A DNA stretch of 64,000 nucleotides from Chaunax sp. Z400. Lineage: Eukaryota; Chordata; Actinopteri; Lophiiformes; Chaunacidae. Numbering within the stretch: the first letter of the stretch is position 1; each line of letters begins with the position of its first letter. Shown here one piece after another: positions 46,801 to 58,993 of this stretch. The translations under genes and the position numbers were made by a program. The stretch is from NCBI GenBank assembly GCA_037577475.1, contig CM075192.1:13239908-13303907 (forward strand). Reading direction: 5' to 3'. The notes beneath the pieces were generated by a model. The model searched no databases. It saw nothing but the letters and a program-made list of their open reading frames with translations, and had not been told where the DNA came from.

Positions 46801-48220
46801 GGTCATCTGAGAGTGGTATCGATCTTCTTGTCAAATATTTATAAGATGAATAAGTGAATGAGTTCTTCCCAAAATATCAAGCTCTTCCATTAATGGGCCG
46901 TAGGTGAAAGTTGCGGGAAACCACTCTTTATTTTAGATGCTGAACCAATGCAGGGCCATTTAAATAGGTGTTCACACCTGTTTTGGCTCCAAGTTTCATC
47001 TGAGCTGATGGGTGCATGGTGAATGGGCCAACCCTTATGTGATAATCTCTGCAGAGACCTGGGTTCAGGTTCTCATAAATCAGATTTAGCTTTTCCAGTA
47101 AATATAATGGGCGGTGAGTGCAGGTGCAGAATCTGGTTGTGTCTATTTCTAAATCTGAAATGATCATGATATATAAATAATACTGCTGTAACATATGGTA
47201 TTATTAATATATATTGAATAAATTATACAAATGTATCACACTTAAACTAAAACTAAAGCTTTATTCTTTGTTGCCATAATTTGATTTACACCTTCATAAG
47301 ATAGGACTGAATGCAATTCTTTGAGTGGCACATGTACCTGAATTGGAATTACTCCCTATATTCCATGTATTGTCGCAAAAGAATGATTTTGTCTGCTTAT
47401 TCATCCATTACAAAGGTGCTTGCAGCAGACTTCAGGTATTATCCCTTTATCTGAGTGGCTGAATACTGAGTAATATCAAATATCTCTATTGAAATATGTC
47501 CAAGACTACAATCCAGCACTTGCGTTTTGCATAGTCACACACTACTCATTAAGTCACCGTTTTCTCTGTCAGTCATATTTCACCCTGGCCATAACTCAGC
47601 TGGGGACATGAGTGATAACAGCACTATCATGGCCCATTTCAATCAGTTTCTAAGATGAAAAATATATAATCTTCATTCCTCATGCCAGGATGCTTCCTCA
47701 GATTACAACACAGTCTGTATTAATCATAATATTTATGAACAAGTCATATTGTCTGGCTCTGGGCACTGATAAGTGTAGGCACATGCAAACACAATTATGT
47801 GCTGAAGAGTGTGTTTACGTTCTACTTTTGGTGGTCTTTTATCGGAAACACTATACAAACAAAGGAGTCATACACCACTTCAAGTCCCGGGGCTGCTGGC
47901 TAAACATTTGCATGATATTTGTTTATACTAATTAATATTTACTTAGCTAAAGGTAAAGGAACTCAGCTGTGCAAAATACCCAGCTACAAAACTACTATAT
48001 GTGATAAAGAGCCCCATAATTTTGGGATTTCTTTCCTGCATAATTTAAATGTTTTAATGTAACTCAACTAAAAAGCACAAGCAAACATTAATACAAAAAA
48101 GCAATGCAACTATTAGCTATGTGCTACAGGTCAAGTTTAATAGTAAACGTTTTAAAAACCTAAATTGTCATCATACAATTTAGGCTATAAATTAGCTGTG
48201 GTTCATATGCATGTATATTT
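46801..48220. other. Intergenic, nothing recognised
   Basis: AT-rich sequence without supported features. Confidence 0.5.
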
Positions 48221-48718
48221 CAATCAGGAGAGACTACTGTTTGAAGTAAATAATGTTTATATACATAGTTATAATTAGTATGACAGAAGGTCTTTGTTGT
48301 CAGAAATTCTTTGGCGCTTAGACTCTTCAGGGAGATTGAGATCGAAGGGCGTCTGTCCTGAGCAGCAACAACATATATATCCCCCCTTTGGAGTCCAGAC
48401 ACTGGTGGTGGTGGCTGATGACCCTGGTGAAGATTATGAATGATGAATGATGAAGTTGGAGAATCCTTGAGGACTGGGTGGTGATGGGGAGGTGGAGGGC
48501 TCGCAAAACAACAGTTTGAAAGAACTAGAGGAAAGGAGAGAGTCATATTTAAAAAGACAGCAGCAACGTGATTGGCTGACGATGAAGGTGTGTCGCTGTG
48601 CTATTGGATAGATGGAACGGTTGATGAGAACAGCTGATAACGATTGACAGCCTAGACTGTGATGCAAGAAAATAAGACTGAGCATGCATGAGAGGTGTGA
48701 ATGATGGAACAGCATGAG
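48221..48718 (-). mobile_element. LTR-like dispersed repeat, copy B
   Basis: The reverse complement aligns with 23968-24472 from TGCTGTTCCATCATTCACAC to TCTCCTGATTGAA. It carries the same CCACCACCAGTG, GCCCTTCGATC and CCAATAGCA blocks but a different short ATCATTCATCATTCAT run, and 48361-48380 has a local ATATATAT expansion. The two copies have diverged considerably, so neither insertion is recent. Confidence 0.65.
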
Positions 48719-50838
48719 AAATAAAGTATAACCAGAGGGTCAAAGTTTTAATCTTCCTGACTGAACTTACACTATAGCTTCATAAATTAATCTGATATAA
48801 CATCTGAACTCATATAGTTTGCTGAACAACTGCATAAAAGCGGTTTTATCATTTTGTAATGATGCTGATGTAACGATAATGATGTCATTCTTAAAATGAC
48901 AGCTCATGCATAGGTTGCCTGTACAATCAGTTCAGCCTTTCCTATCATAAAAAGGAAACACTTGTCTGAGTGATGGCCAGCACAAAACCAGGCAAAGGCT
49001 AAATTTCACCTTGTCACCTATTGGCTTTTTTGCACTTGGAGTATTTCATGTCACTCTTTGTTTTGTTGTGTATTAACCACAACTAAAAATCTAACTATCT
49101 AGCAGAAGCACCCAATGTGATAGTTCTGTCTTTTCCTCTTGTGACGAATTGAATTAGGCTGAAGAGACATGCATATGAACGCTGTCTGAGCGCAGACAGA
49201 GAGGCAAGAACTGAATTGATGGTGAGTCACTAAATTCAACCCACAGCATCATAAAATGAGCCTTGTAAAAGAGCTCTGGAGCCTATTGACCAGCTATTGC
49301 AGGGGTCATTTCATTTTTTCAGTTTTTGTGGGAAAAAAAAACAATTTAATGTCTTAATGACGGAAATCAATTTTAAGAAATGTCAGCAGAATTAAATGAG
49401 AAGTATATGTCCCAGCATTTATAATTGTGTAAACTGTGTGTAGAATCCACTCCGTGAATTGAAAGTTAATGGGCCAGGTCGACAGCCGAGCCATCAGACG
49501 GTGTAATTAATTATCACACAGCATTTGCATTCCTGTTTTTTCCCTGTCAAAGATGAGCAAAACCATAACACAAGGACATGTTGCAGTGTGAAACTGGTAT
49601 GAGAACAGATATTGGAGAATAGCAAACCAGGAGGCAAACATATGCATTGTTTGTCTTGACTGATTATTTTATTGATTCTCAGCTTGTCACAACATACAGA
49701 GAAAGTCTATTATTTTATGTCCAATACATTCAAAACACAGAGGAACATGATGATCCGAGACCATATTGGAAATGCAACTTAAGATTTATTAGTCTTTGCA
49801 ATAAAGACTGAATACTATGTTAATTAATGACCTATAGAAATGCTGATGGAAGGCCTTTTGCTGTTGCGCTAAGCTAAGTTAGCCAGTGGCTGGCTGCAGC
49901 GTGACATTTGGCCTACATGAGAGCTTCTTATGTAACTCTCAGCAAGACAACGAACAAGCACACTTTTCCTTTATTGAAATAAGGATTTTCTTCATGGTTA
50001 CATTTGGTATTAAAACATTTACATACGGATGACATCTACACATTGACATTGACACGATGACATTCTATTTTCCTCAGGCACTTACAGGATTGCAGTTTTG
50101 AATGTTAACCCTAATTTATTTGATTTTCCAGCAGCTACCTATATTAACCACTTCTTGTATTCACTGTCCAGTATGGAGGGCATGCTCTTGTTTCATATGG
50201 TCTCATTCACTAATTGTATTAAAATCTATCTTGCAACATGGGACTGAAACATCATGGGAGGAGGATACCTTGAGGAGGAGGATTGGATTGAAGTGTTTGC
50301 ATCAAGTTCACTCCTTTTCTCCACTGATACAATGTAGGAGTTGTCTCCATTATCACTTAAGTATGTGCAGACTGCTGGGGATATATGCAAACTTTCATCC
50401 TGTCTGAGACAAACATTGTCAATCTTCTTCCATTTATTATCATATATTTGCACAATTTGTGGTTAGAGGTATTCAATACAAATTATCACAAATTATCTTA
50501 GTCTCTGTCAAAACATTTGCTACATAACAAAGAATCTAACTCTAACATGACACTAATGACACTAATCTACATGTAAGAAACATGACACATGAGGTTTAAA
50601 TGGAATTCAGATATAAACTTAAAGTGTCTCTCAGTGACAATGGAGTAAATTTAACATGACCACTTTAAAGAGTAAAAGAAATAATAGAAAAAGAAATTTC
50701 TGTATACATCTCCTTCCCACCACATGACAGAGGATGCAATGAAAAATGGCCTGAAGATTTTAGGGAGTCACTTTACAGAGAGCCTATGCTTTAATGATTT
50801 CATATGTTTTTTGATAGGTTAAACATTGATAGCATAAG
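48719..50838. other. Intergenic, one repeat fragment and one candidate regulatory stretch
   Basis: Positions 49850-49945 hold a minus-strand fragment of the TTAGCTTAGC-type family (CTAAGCTAAGTTAGCCAGTGG; first 20 bases CTAAGCTAAGTTAGCCAGTG). Positions 49440-49570 are repeat-free with TAATTAATTA and ATTTGCAT sites. The rest is unremarkable. Confidence 0.45.
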
Positions 50839-50892
50839 AGAGATAAGATAAGATATCCCTTTATTAGTCCCACAGTGGGGACATTTACAATA
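50839..50892. repeat. Common teleost repeat end (GATAAGATAAGATA type)
   Basis: GAGATAAGATAAGATATCCC then TTTATTAGTCCCACAGTGGG is a widespread fish repeat terminus. Its body could extend to about 51020, but I do not recognise that part. Confidence 0.55.
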
Positions 50893-51025
50893 GTGATGCT
50901 ACATCAACTCATTCAAGCCATTTCTTCTTCATAAGACTTCACTTTTTTTTATTGCGTAACCACCAGTTTGCTCACTCTATTTTAAGTTTTTTTTCAGCAT
51001 ATTTCAGCCTTATCTTTTTATAATA

Positions 51026-51102
51026 CGCTAGAGACAGCTAGAGGAGACAGCGGGGAAAGACATGCGGCAAAGGAACACTGGCAGGACTCGAACCCGCAAA
51101 CT
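51026..51102 (-). mobile_element. tRNA-derived SINE fragment
   Basis: The minus strand reads a perfect B box GGTTCGAGTCC (plus coordinates 51084-51094), then TTGCCGCATGTCTTTCCCC, the same body as the SINE at 11794-12018. The A-box half is missing. Confidence 0.65.
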
Positions 51103-51940
51103 CTATTTGATGCTTTGTGAGGACAAATTTTATGTGTATTTTTTTATATGTTGAAAATCGTTACAAGTAATCCATTAACTTTGAGAGTGTTGGAATACTG
51201 CGTTGAATTTTGGATGTTAAACAAAAATATGCAACATTTATGTCCTCCAAGTAAGGTTTGAGAGTAACATGTTCATGTTCTCATCTTACTTTTAGATAAA
51301 AAGCAAAGAGAAGAAAGGAATGAAAGGCTGTGGATTACAAGTGGGGTCAAAGGAAATGAGCAAGAGGCAAAATGTCTTTGTTCTTATCTTTTTCACACAA
51401 TAAATATAAGTAAAAAGCAGAATAAAATGAACACCTCCTCTTCAAAGTCCATCTTATTCTGTTTGAAGTCGACATTGTTCTTCAAAATGAGAATAAAGCC
51501 ATACGTACCAATCTTTAGCTTCTTGTAGGCTGGGATAAAGCAATGTAACGTTTAGCACACTTTTGAAATATAAAGGAAAAACCTGTCTTATTGCACATAT
51601 ATAACTAAATGTTATCTTCTCCTATGATAATGAAAACATGCAGGCAAAAAGGGGTTTATGGATGATGCGTAAATGATGATTTGTGCAGGATGTTACAACA
51701 GTATTCCTCTAACATGTGTGGAAATGCATATTTTTGCAATGTAAAGCATCTTTGGTGGAAGGGTATAGATGGCTTCTTCAAAACCCAATGGAAGCAGTGT
51801 GAAACCATTGAACATAGTGTTAAAATCATATTCTTCTGTCAAATATGTCTTTTCATGGACTAGCCTCCAAGCTAATGAGCACTCCAACCCAGGTCCCTCA
51901 GTTAAAAGACAATAAGGGTGTGAATGGAATTGGTTGAAAA
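51103..51940. other. Intergenic, nothing recognised
   Basis: No supported exon or repeat family. Confidence 0.5.
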
Positions 51941-52205
51941 GTCTCTCACATTTTGGGAAATAGGCTTATTTACTCTCTTGCAGATTTAGATGAGTAGACT
52001 GATACTGCTCTTGTATCTTTAAGCTAAAAATGAGGCTACAGCGAGGAGATAATTAGCTTAGCTTCGCACAAAGCCTGAAAAGCAGGCCCTGTCCAAACTG
52101 TGACAAAATACACCTTAAAGTTGGACAGAGCTACGATAGCTATGTTCTCCCCTTTCCTGTCTTAATGATAGACCAAGCTAACTGGCTGTTTGTTGTATGT
52201 GGCAG
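51941..52205 (+). repeat. Teleost dispersed repeat (TTAGCTTAGC-type family), best copy
   Basis: CACATTTTGGGAAATAGGCT, TAGATGAGTAGACTGATACT, TTAGCTTAGCTTCGCACAAAG (first 20 bases TTAGCTTAGCTTCGCACAAA) and AAAGTTGGACAGAGCTA occur in the canonical order of a very common fish short interspersed repeat. It has no coding capacity. Confidence 0.65.
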
Positions 52206-53160
52206 GATATTTTCCATACAGAAAACAAATGAGTATCAACCTATTCCCTTGAGACAAGTCAATATTTATTTTTGCTATTAATAGCTTAAATTATAGATTT
52301 CCAAGTTTGTTTCATAAGATTAAGATAGAGTCATAGAGTGTTGGGGATGCAAGGAAACATCCGTTGTAGATCTGCTGGTGTCTTCTTGCATTTTACACAC
52401 TCCTTTTTTCAGCATCAATCTGAAAGCACATTCAAAACCCCCCTAAAGATGCCGTGGTGGCTGCAGCCAACGAACCATGTCGGAGTTAACTTCCTGGTCG
52501 GCTTGCAGGATAGCAGCCCTGCGGGGACTCAAAGCCATAACACTATTCACACAAGCGCTGTACATTGAAGAGAAAATGTTAAAGAAAGACTGAGTGACCA
52601 AACACACTGAGTCCAGCTCTTATCCATGGAATCCTACTCGGCATCTGAAAACACCATGTAGTCCCTAAGGAGGTTCTAACATATACAGTGAAAATAACAC
52701 ATCGTTTAAGATGGAGTATTTATATAGTAACAGCAAACAAGACCTATTTTAGTACAAATCAAAATGCACATCAAATGTTTCAACCTGTCAAGATACACTA
52801 TGTTAGTTGATTAATGCTGTTGATTTCATGGTGCACATGTAAAAGATTAAGCTTTCATTTCATACATCTCTCCTCTTTTTACTTGAGTGTTCTCTGGTTG
52901 TTTCAGAATTGCACTGAGCATCTTGAAGGCAGCTTGACTGAGAGGAGTGTTCCGCATAGCCTGGGGTTTGAAATGGGGTTTGAGTGCGCTAGAGGCTTGT
53001 CATACATCTTGATCGAAATCCAAAGTGACAGGCTGCTTGAAGACGGAGGACCTGATGAGAACTGTCACTGCTCTTTACTGAGGTTGGTGCATGCTAACCG
53101 TGGTTTACAGGATGTTTGAGTCGTATGCAGTCAAAGTCTTAAAATGATTCTGTTACTCTT
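52206..53160. other. Intergenic, nothing recognised
   Basis: The frame at 52814-53119 has no domain or splice support. Confidence 0.5.
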
Positions 53161-53510
53161 ATTACCTCTGCCAAGGACGTTATATTTTTTCCCCCTTGGT
53201 CGTTTGTTGGTTGGTTTGTCAGCAGGATTATGCAAAAGCGGCTGAACAGATTTGCATGAAACTTGGTGGCAGGATGATTCTTGGGCCAGGATAGATCCCT
53301 TTAAAGTTTTGGTGAGGATCAGGATAATGGGGCAGAACCACGATTTTTTTTTAACATAAAGAGTCAATGGTGTTTTTCAACATTTTCAGTGAATAATGCA
53401 TGGATCTTGATAACAAAAACCAGGCACATTTAGGAGGTTGGTATCTATGTGTGTGTGCAATTTGGTGCAGATCAAAATTAAAATCTGGATCCACCAGATT
53501 TAGATATGTT
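53161..53510 (+). repeat. Teleost dispersed repeat (CTCTGCCAAGGA type)
   Basis: ACCTCTGCCAAGGACGTTAT, AGCAGGATTATGCAAAAGCG, TTGCATGAAACTTGGTGGCA, AATAATGCATGGATCTTGAT, TGCAATTTGGTGCAGATCAA and CTGGATCCACCAGATTTAGA appear in the order of one of the most frequent short repeats in percomorph genomes. Confidence 0.7.
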
Positions 53511-56500
53511 GTCAGATGGAGTAGTCTGCCCTGTTAATTATGGTTACAGGGTAATGAGTTTGGTTTTGGACGTGGCTTGATTGAATTAAGGGGGGCTGTT
53601 TGCCCTTGTCTTTTTATTATGATGTGTAAATGAGGTTTGGTGTCTGTGCATTTTGATGGTAATGACATTGAAGATTGTTTTAAGACCATGCTGCTAAAGT
53701 CTCAAAAATAGAATGATGTTCATCTAATGACATCACACAGTGTATTTTGATTTATTATTTTCACCAATTTGGATTAGAGTCAGAAAAAAAGTAACAGATG
53801 GCAAAAGGATCAAAATTCAGCTTTGTAACCCTGCTTTAAAATACCTTAAGACTGGGATTAGACAACTATCGTTATGTGATACAATCTAGGGTACCAGTGA
53901 ATGCAAACTGTCTAATGTGCCACTGCTAACATTTAAGAATTAGGGAAATGTTGGCACAGTGAGAAGTCAAGTGATGTGTGAAAAATATTGTGAAAAATTC
54001 ACAGAAAAAAAACAAAGAAAAATAGATGCTAATTTCTGAGCCGTGAGATTATTAAATATAACCAAGGGGAGCCTCGAACAAAATAGCAACAAAATAGAAT
54101 GAAAAAACACCAATGACACCAAATGCAACAAAAATCACTGAAGTTTTTGCATTTGCCTGTGTGCTAAACTTGTGTTGGGTCCAGATTTGACAGGTTGAGG
54201 CCAGACACCATGGGCACATGATGAAAATCTATTATCCTCAATTTTCCAAAAACTTTTATGGTGGAAAAAAGGCCAGAATTAATTCTCTTTAATTCTTAAT
54301 TACATTTGTTCCCTGTCTATGCATAAATCATACAAGCTGGAAGAAAATTTGCTGAGAGGGTCTAAAGTGGAGATATGCTGCCCCCACACGTCAGAAAGAC
54401 CACATTACATTAGTGTTGCATAAGGATGTTTTTTCTTGTCCTCTAAGGCTCTAATGTTTTTAAACCCCTAGGTGGCAGCACATATCGAAGATAGCTCTTG
54501 GTTTGTTTGATTTTACCCTGAGCCCTTAATTTGACTAAAAACTATGACAGACCTTAGAAAGCATTCAGATCTCTTAAATTCATTTGTTTTAGGACATATT
54601 TAAGATACCCAAGAGATAGAGGAGAAAATAACACTTGTACAGTAAGTGTGATAGAATACATCATTGTTTACTCGACTTGACTGAGACATTCAGAGAAATA
54701 TATTTTTTCCATCCAAATTTGTGATGCCACAGCAGTTTGTGGTGTTCTTGTATTTGGATTACATTAATTGAAATCGTGTTTTTTTTTTTACTTTGCAGTT
54801 TGACTCAAACACTGACTATTTCCGTCTTAATGTCTTAATTTCCGGGTTATGCTGAGGCAGAGGTGGAGTGTTGTCACTGGTCTGGTATCGTCGAACATTG
54901 AACAGTGGCACTAAGCCTTCTTTGTACTTAGTGAAGATGCAAGACATCTGGCAGTGACAGCTTACATCTACAGCGGTGACAACAAGCTTGCAGTTTAAAA
55001 ATGTGTAAATCATCTTAAAAGAGCGAATTCATGGTGGGGGAAGCTGCATGGGATTGGACACTGCTTCCTCTCTTTCTGCTGTTACATAATGAATATGCAT
55101 ATGGCTGAGTCCGTGTGTCTGTGTGCCTCTGTGTGCACTGATGTGTGTGGTTGTATGTGAGCTTAGTCAGACTCCTCCAGATCACTGCCTACGCAGATTA
55201 ATATCTGCAGTCCACAAAGGAGGCCTGTGTGCCTTGCAGGACAGACTCTCGGGACAATGAATGTACTGTCTGAAAACACCATCTCCCTCTGAAGCAAACT
55301 GATACGGACCCCTTAGTCCTGAGAACATAGGAAGCTCAGGATTCCTTCACCAAAGGTGATAATTTATTGGCAGAAGCTCCATGCTTTCTCTAAACTTTTC
55401 ATCAAATCCTTCATCTAGACAGCAGGATGCTGAATTAAAGTCGCCCCTAGCTTAGCTTTTTATTTTCTTACACCTGATTTGAAATTGATTCAGTGATTTA
55501 CACTGCAAGAGTCTCATTTGTCACACAAGCATCCATTAAACATGGAGTATCCATATTACCCCTCCCCGCACAACTGACCCCTACTTTTCGCCAATGACCC
55601 GGAAACCAATGTTCATAGCAGCTCTGTATGATGCCTTCTGTTACAGTAGTGGAGGAGGTAAGAGAAGCTATTTTAAAACCTCCTGCAGTGGAGGAAGTTT
55701 ACATGCATCCTCTTCAGGAAATAAACCAACAGCATATAGACACATCAAATAATAAAACGATACAGTTTGAATTAATAATGAATAGAAAGGAAGACAAAAT
55801 TACTAAGTAGAGGTAGTGACTCAAACAGTGGATGTGAATGTGTTGCTTTTGTGTATGTGCATGTGGGCGTGAGCTCAAGAGTAGTATGCATGTGTGGTTA
55901 TGAGTCTGATGGGTGAAAAAATGAGAGGAGGATCAGTTTTTAACTGTGTATTCATTTTTCTTCTTCTCTGGAGAATGAAACAAAAACCAAGATTACATTT
56001 ATCAGCATGTAAGGTCCACTACTACAAGTAGTACAAATACTACTGCATATTACTATATTGTATGTGGTTGAAAATGAGAAATGAATCCAACTATCATGGC
56101 AAAGCTCTGACGGGGATTCTGGGTGACCATGAATGTGTACACTACCACAGATGGAGAGCATATTCTGAGTTGGTGGGTCTGGGGGATACATGAGCACAAT
56201 GTGTTTTGTCAGTAAACAGTGTCACACAAAAGATGAGATTAATAGAAATAACTTTACCATAAAAAGACAGTCGTTAAACTACTGGGCAGATTCTTTTCAG
56301 ATGATATGGTTTTGTCAGTTATCTTATTAAAACTGATGTCTCCACTGAAGCCTGTTATTAATCAAGACCAAGGAATTTGACTGTTGGGACCTGTGAGACG
56401 TAATAGCAATAAATAATTACGTGAGGAGGATTTATACATTTATCCTCATCTTCATCTTTTAAAAAAGACCATGTGGAGATCTGTTGGGAATTTAAATCCT

Positions 56501-57901
56501 AGTGTGTTCCTCTAGTCACAAGATAACCCAAAAATAAAAACAAGCTACATCAGCTTTTCAACTTCAGCACCTACTGAATAAAACAGTACAGAGAGGCATT
56601 TATGTGTATGAGTCATCAGCTGAGTCATACTCTTCCTATCTGTGATGCCGAAGCCCAAATGCCAATCAAATTTCTCTTCTCTCCAACTGCCATCAGCTTT
56701 GCCCTAAACGCACCCTGCTTATCTCCCTTAGCTGCTGCTATCCATAGTCACTTCTTATTAGATAAGCAGTAAAAGGGGAAAGGAGGCAAGAAGTGTCTGT
56801 GAACATTTTTTCGGGTCTACAGACCTGTGTGGTGGTTATGTTTCATTGGAATTGCAGTGAAAGGATGGGTTGCAGCAAATATGCAAGTCTAGACCACAAT
56901 GCTGTACATTTTCAGCCCGTCTACAGATCGAGTTTATTCAATTTTGGCCCACTGTCTTGCTCTGCTGGCCAAAAGTGCAAATCAAAGGCAAACCACCCCC
57001 CCGGGGTGCCGAATGTTACAGTTTCTCCCTGCTGTGCAAGCAAACAACCCTTCTTCCCTTGTTCCCTGTTCCCTAAGGTACCATTCACTCTGGAGCCCAA
57101 AAACAGCAAGTAGGCTAGGGGTCTCTATGGACATTGGTGTTGCTGCAGTGTTTTCTAAAAAGATGACAACAGTGGTTTTGTTATAAATTTTACAGGCTCT
57201 ATTTCAAATATAATTTTGGACTCTTTGACAGTATATTGCTGTAAATGCTAGATTCAGATGTGTGATCTGCGACGGTCAGATCTGTGATCTGAATCTTACA
57301 GTTTGTTTAGGTAGCCTATTGTATAAGCAATGTATAAAATAATAATTATTAAAAATGTCAACTTATCTAAAAAAGTCTGGCACACCTGATTGCAAAATGA
57401 TTTCTGTACTGAATAGCAATTATTATTAGAGTTTTCATCAGTGCTGTAGATTTGACTAAAAATACAGAGGTAAAATCCAATTGTTTGTGGAAATGTGGGA
57501 GATTCATGATATTCCATTCTACAGTTACGAACGAATTAACTCAAACACGTCACGCAACAACATTTTTGCTGCCTGACACAAAACAAAAACATGTGGTTGT
57601 CATTTTCCATGATTAATCTACAAGGTAAGTCTGATAGAACATTATTTTCATCAATTTAAAAAGCTCCAGTTTGAAGGAGCTATTTTATTTTATTATTGCT
57701 TTTGGTCAGATGTGACTCTGACTGGCAGACCTCTTCATTTAACAGAGTGACACACAAGTTCTAGAATGACTACTTTTTTCTAAATAGAGAAATTCAAGTC
57801 AGCTGGTGAAAACTCCTGGATTTTGTCGTATCGCAATATAAGGCAGAGAAGAAGAATGTTACAAAGGCAGGGACACACCTTATCATTCATTGTACGTGTA
57901 T
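53511..57901. other. Intergenic, nothing recognised
   Basis: Four kilobases upstream of the NCAM1-like promoter. Overlapping plus frames at 56793-57186 share no domain and are taken as chance. Confidence 0.45.
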
Positions 57902-57970
57902 GTAAACAAACAAACAAACAAACACACAAACAAATAAATAAATGAAATTAAATAAATACATAAATAAAAA
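57902..57970. repeat. (CAAA)n/(TAAA)n microsatellite
   Basis: CAAA units to 57933, then AAAT units to about 57970, 370 bases upstream of the NCAM1-like start codon. Confidence 0.9.
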
Positions 57971-57989
57971 CCTATAAGGAGGAAAGTGA

Positions 57990-58341
57990 ACTGTTTTTTT
58001 TGTTGTTTTTATCACGCGAATCACCCGTGACACTGGTTTCCTTTGAGATCCGCGCACTATTTAACTGGTACTGTTTATTCCGCCTGTGCGGATTAATTCA
58101 CGTGTGTGAAAAGGCTCTACTTGTCAGTCAGACTTTGAACAGGGCACTGGCGCTCATCACCGCTAATCTCTGGTCGCGGCTTGTCATCAATGACGCTGCT
58201 GCTGAGACCAGCTGAGAAATATTTACATTAGGATGCACAGTTGCTAAAATAGGCAGGAAAGTCTTGGACAACAGAGTGAAGACCGAGCGGAGATTTAGCG
58301 TTAGCTGCGCCGTCAAACCATCACATTACTCAGGATTTGCA
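57990..58341 (+). promoter_or_regulatory. CpG-rich promoter and 5' UTR of the NCAM1-like gene
   Basis: CpG dinucleotides become frequent here (for example in CACGCGAATC, GATCCGCGCAC, GTCGCGGCTTG and GACCGAGCGG), against a CpG-poor background on the left. The block directly precedes the signal-peptide exon. No clear TATA box is placed near the exon. The transcription start cannot be fixed from sequence alone. Confidence 0.5.
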
Positions 58342-58393
58342 ATGGTCCAGTTAAAGGATATTTTTCTCGCCTTGCTTCTTGTGGGCTGTACAG
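58342..58393 (+). CDS. ncam1: First coding exon of an NCAM1-like cell adhesion gene (partial)
   Basis: The ATG at 58342 has a favourable context (GCAATGG), and the frame upstream is closed by TGA at 58213. The exon encodes MVQLKDIFLALLLVGCT plus one base, and ends in the strong donor CAG|GTAAGAC at 58393/58394, so the intron is phase 1. The peptide is a signal peptide with hydrophobic core IFLALLLVG. It aligns without gaps to the start of vertebrate NCAM1 (human, from memory, MLQTKDLIWTLFFLG), including the shared Q-x-K-D and L-x-x-x-G positions. NCAM1 is a neuronal cell-surface glycoprotein with five Ig and two fibronectin III domains that mediates homophilic adhesion. The remaining exons lie beyond the window, which fits the long first intron of NCAM1. 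Other Ig-family genes share the signal-peptide and phase-1 design, so the name rests on 17 residues. Confidence 0.55.
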
Positions 58394-58944
58394 GTAAGAC
58401 TCCTCTTATTCAGCACTCACGCGTGTTTTTAGGATAAAAACGCTTCTGTTTTGCTCTGAATATCTTATTCCTACCAATTAATAGTGGTCAGGACCGAAGA
58501 CATCCACTCCCCTCCAGGTCGCCCCTCTCCCTCCGCCCGCAGGCGCTCCATGTAGCAGATGCAGCGGTAACAGTGCTGCAACTGCTGCTAATTAGCTTAC
58601 TGGCGAGCAGGGTGATCTGTATTTGAAGAGAAGACAGCCTGCTGCTAATGCGTTGAGGGAACCATTTTCTCTGGACACACTCAGTGGGGTACATAATGCT
58701 GCTCTTTGCGTGACCAGCCTGTGCGCTGACAAAGCCTTGTTGTGCATAGAATAAAGCATGATGCTCAGTAAGGATAGGCTTTTAAAATTGGTGAACAGTG
58801 GATGTGGATGTTTTTTTTTTAGTGTAAATGTGGCATATTGATATTTAGTTTTTATTTTTATCCATGCATAGTCATCATGGGTATTGGTTTCATCCTGGAT
58901 GGGACGTGTTTGTTGTTGATGGAGAGTGACGCTGGGCTCCCAGT

Positions 58945-58948
<4 letters not shown>

Positions 58949-58987
<39 letters not shown>

Positions 58988-58993
58988 CACACA
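58949..58993. repeat. (AC)n microsatellite in intron
   Basis: Sixteen AC units to 58980, one GC interruption at 58981, then five more. Confidence 0.95.

Noticed and set aside
56793..57186. Three overlapping plus frames and one minus frame
   Set aside because: Open frames in several registers at once indicate a local lack of stops from GC content, not coding.
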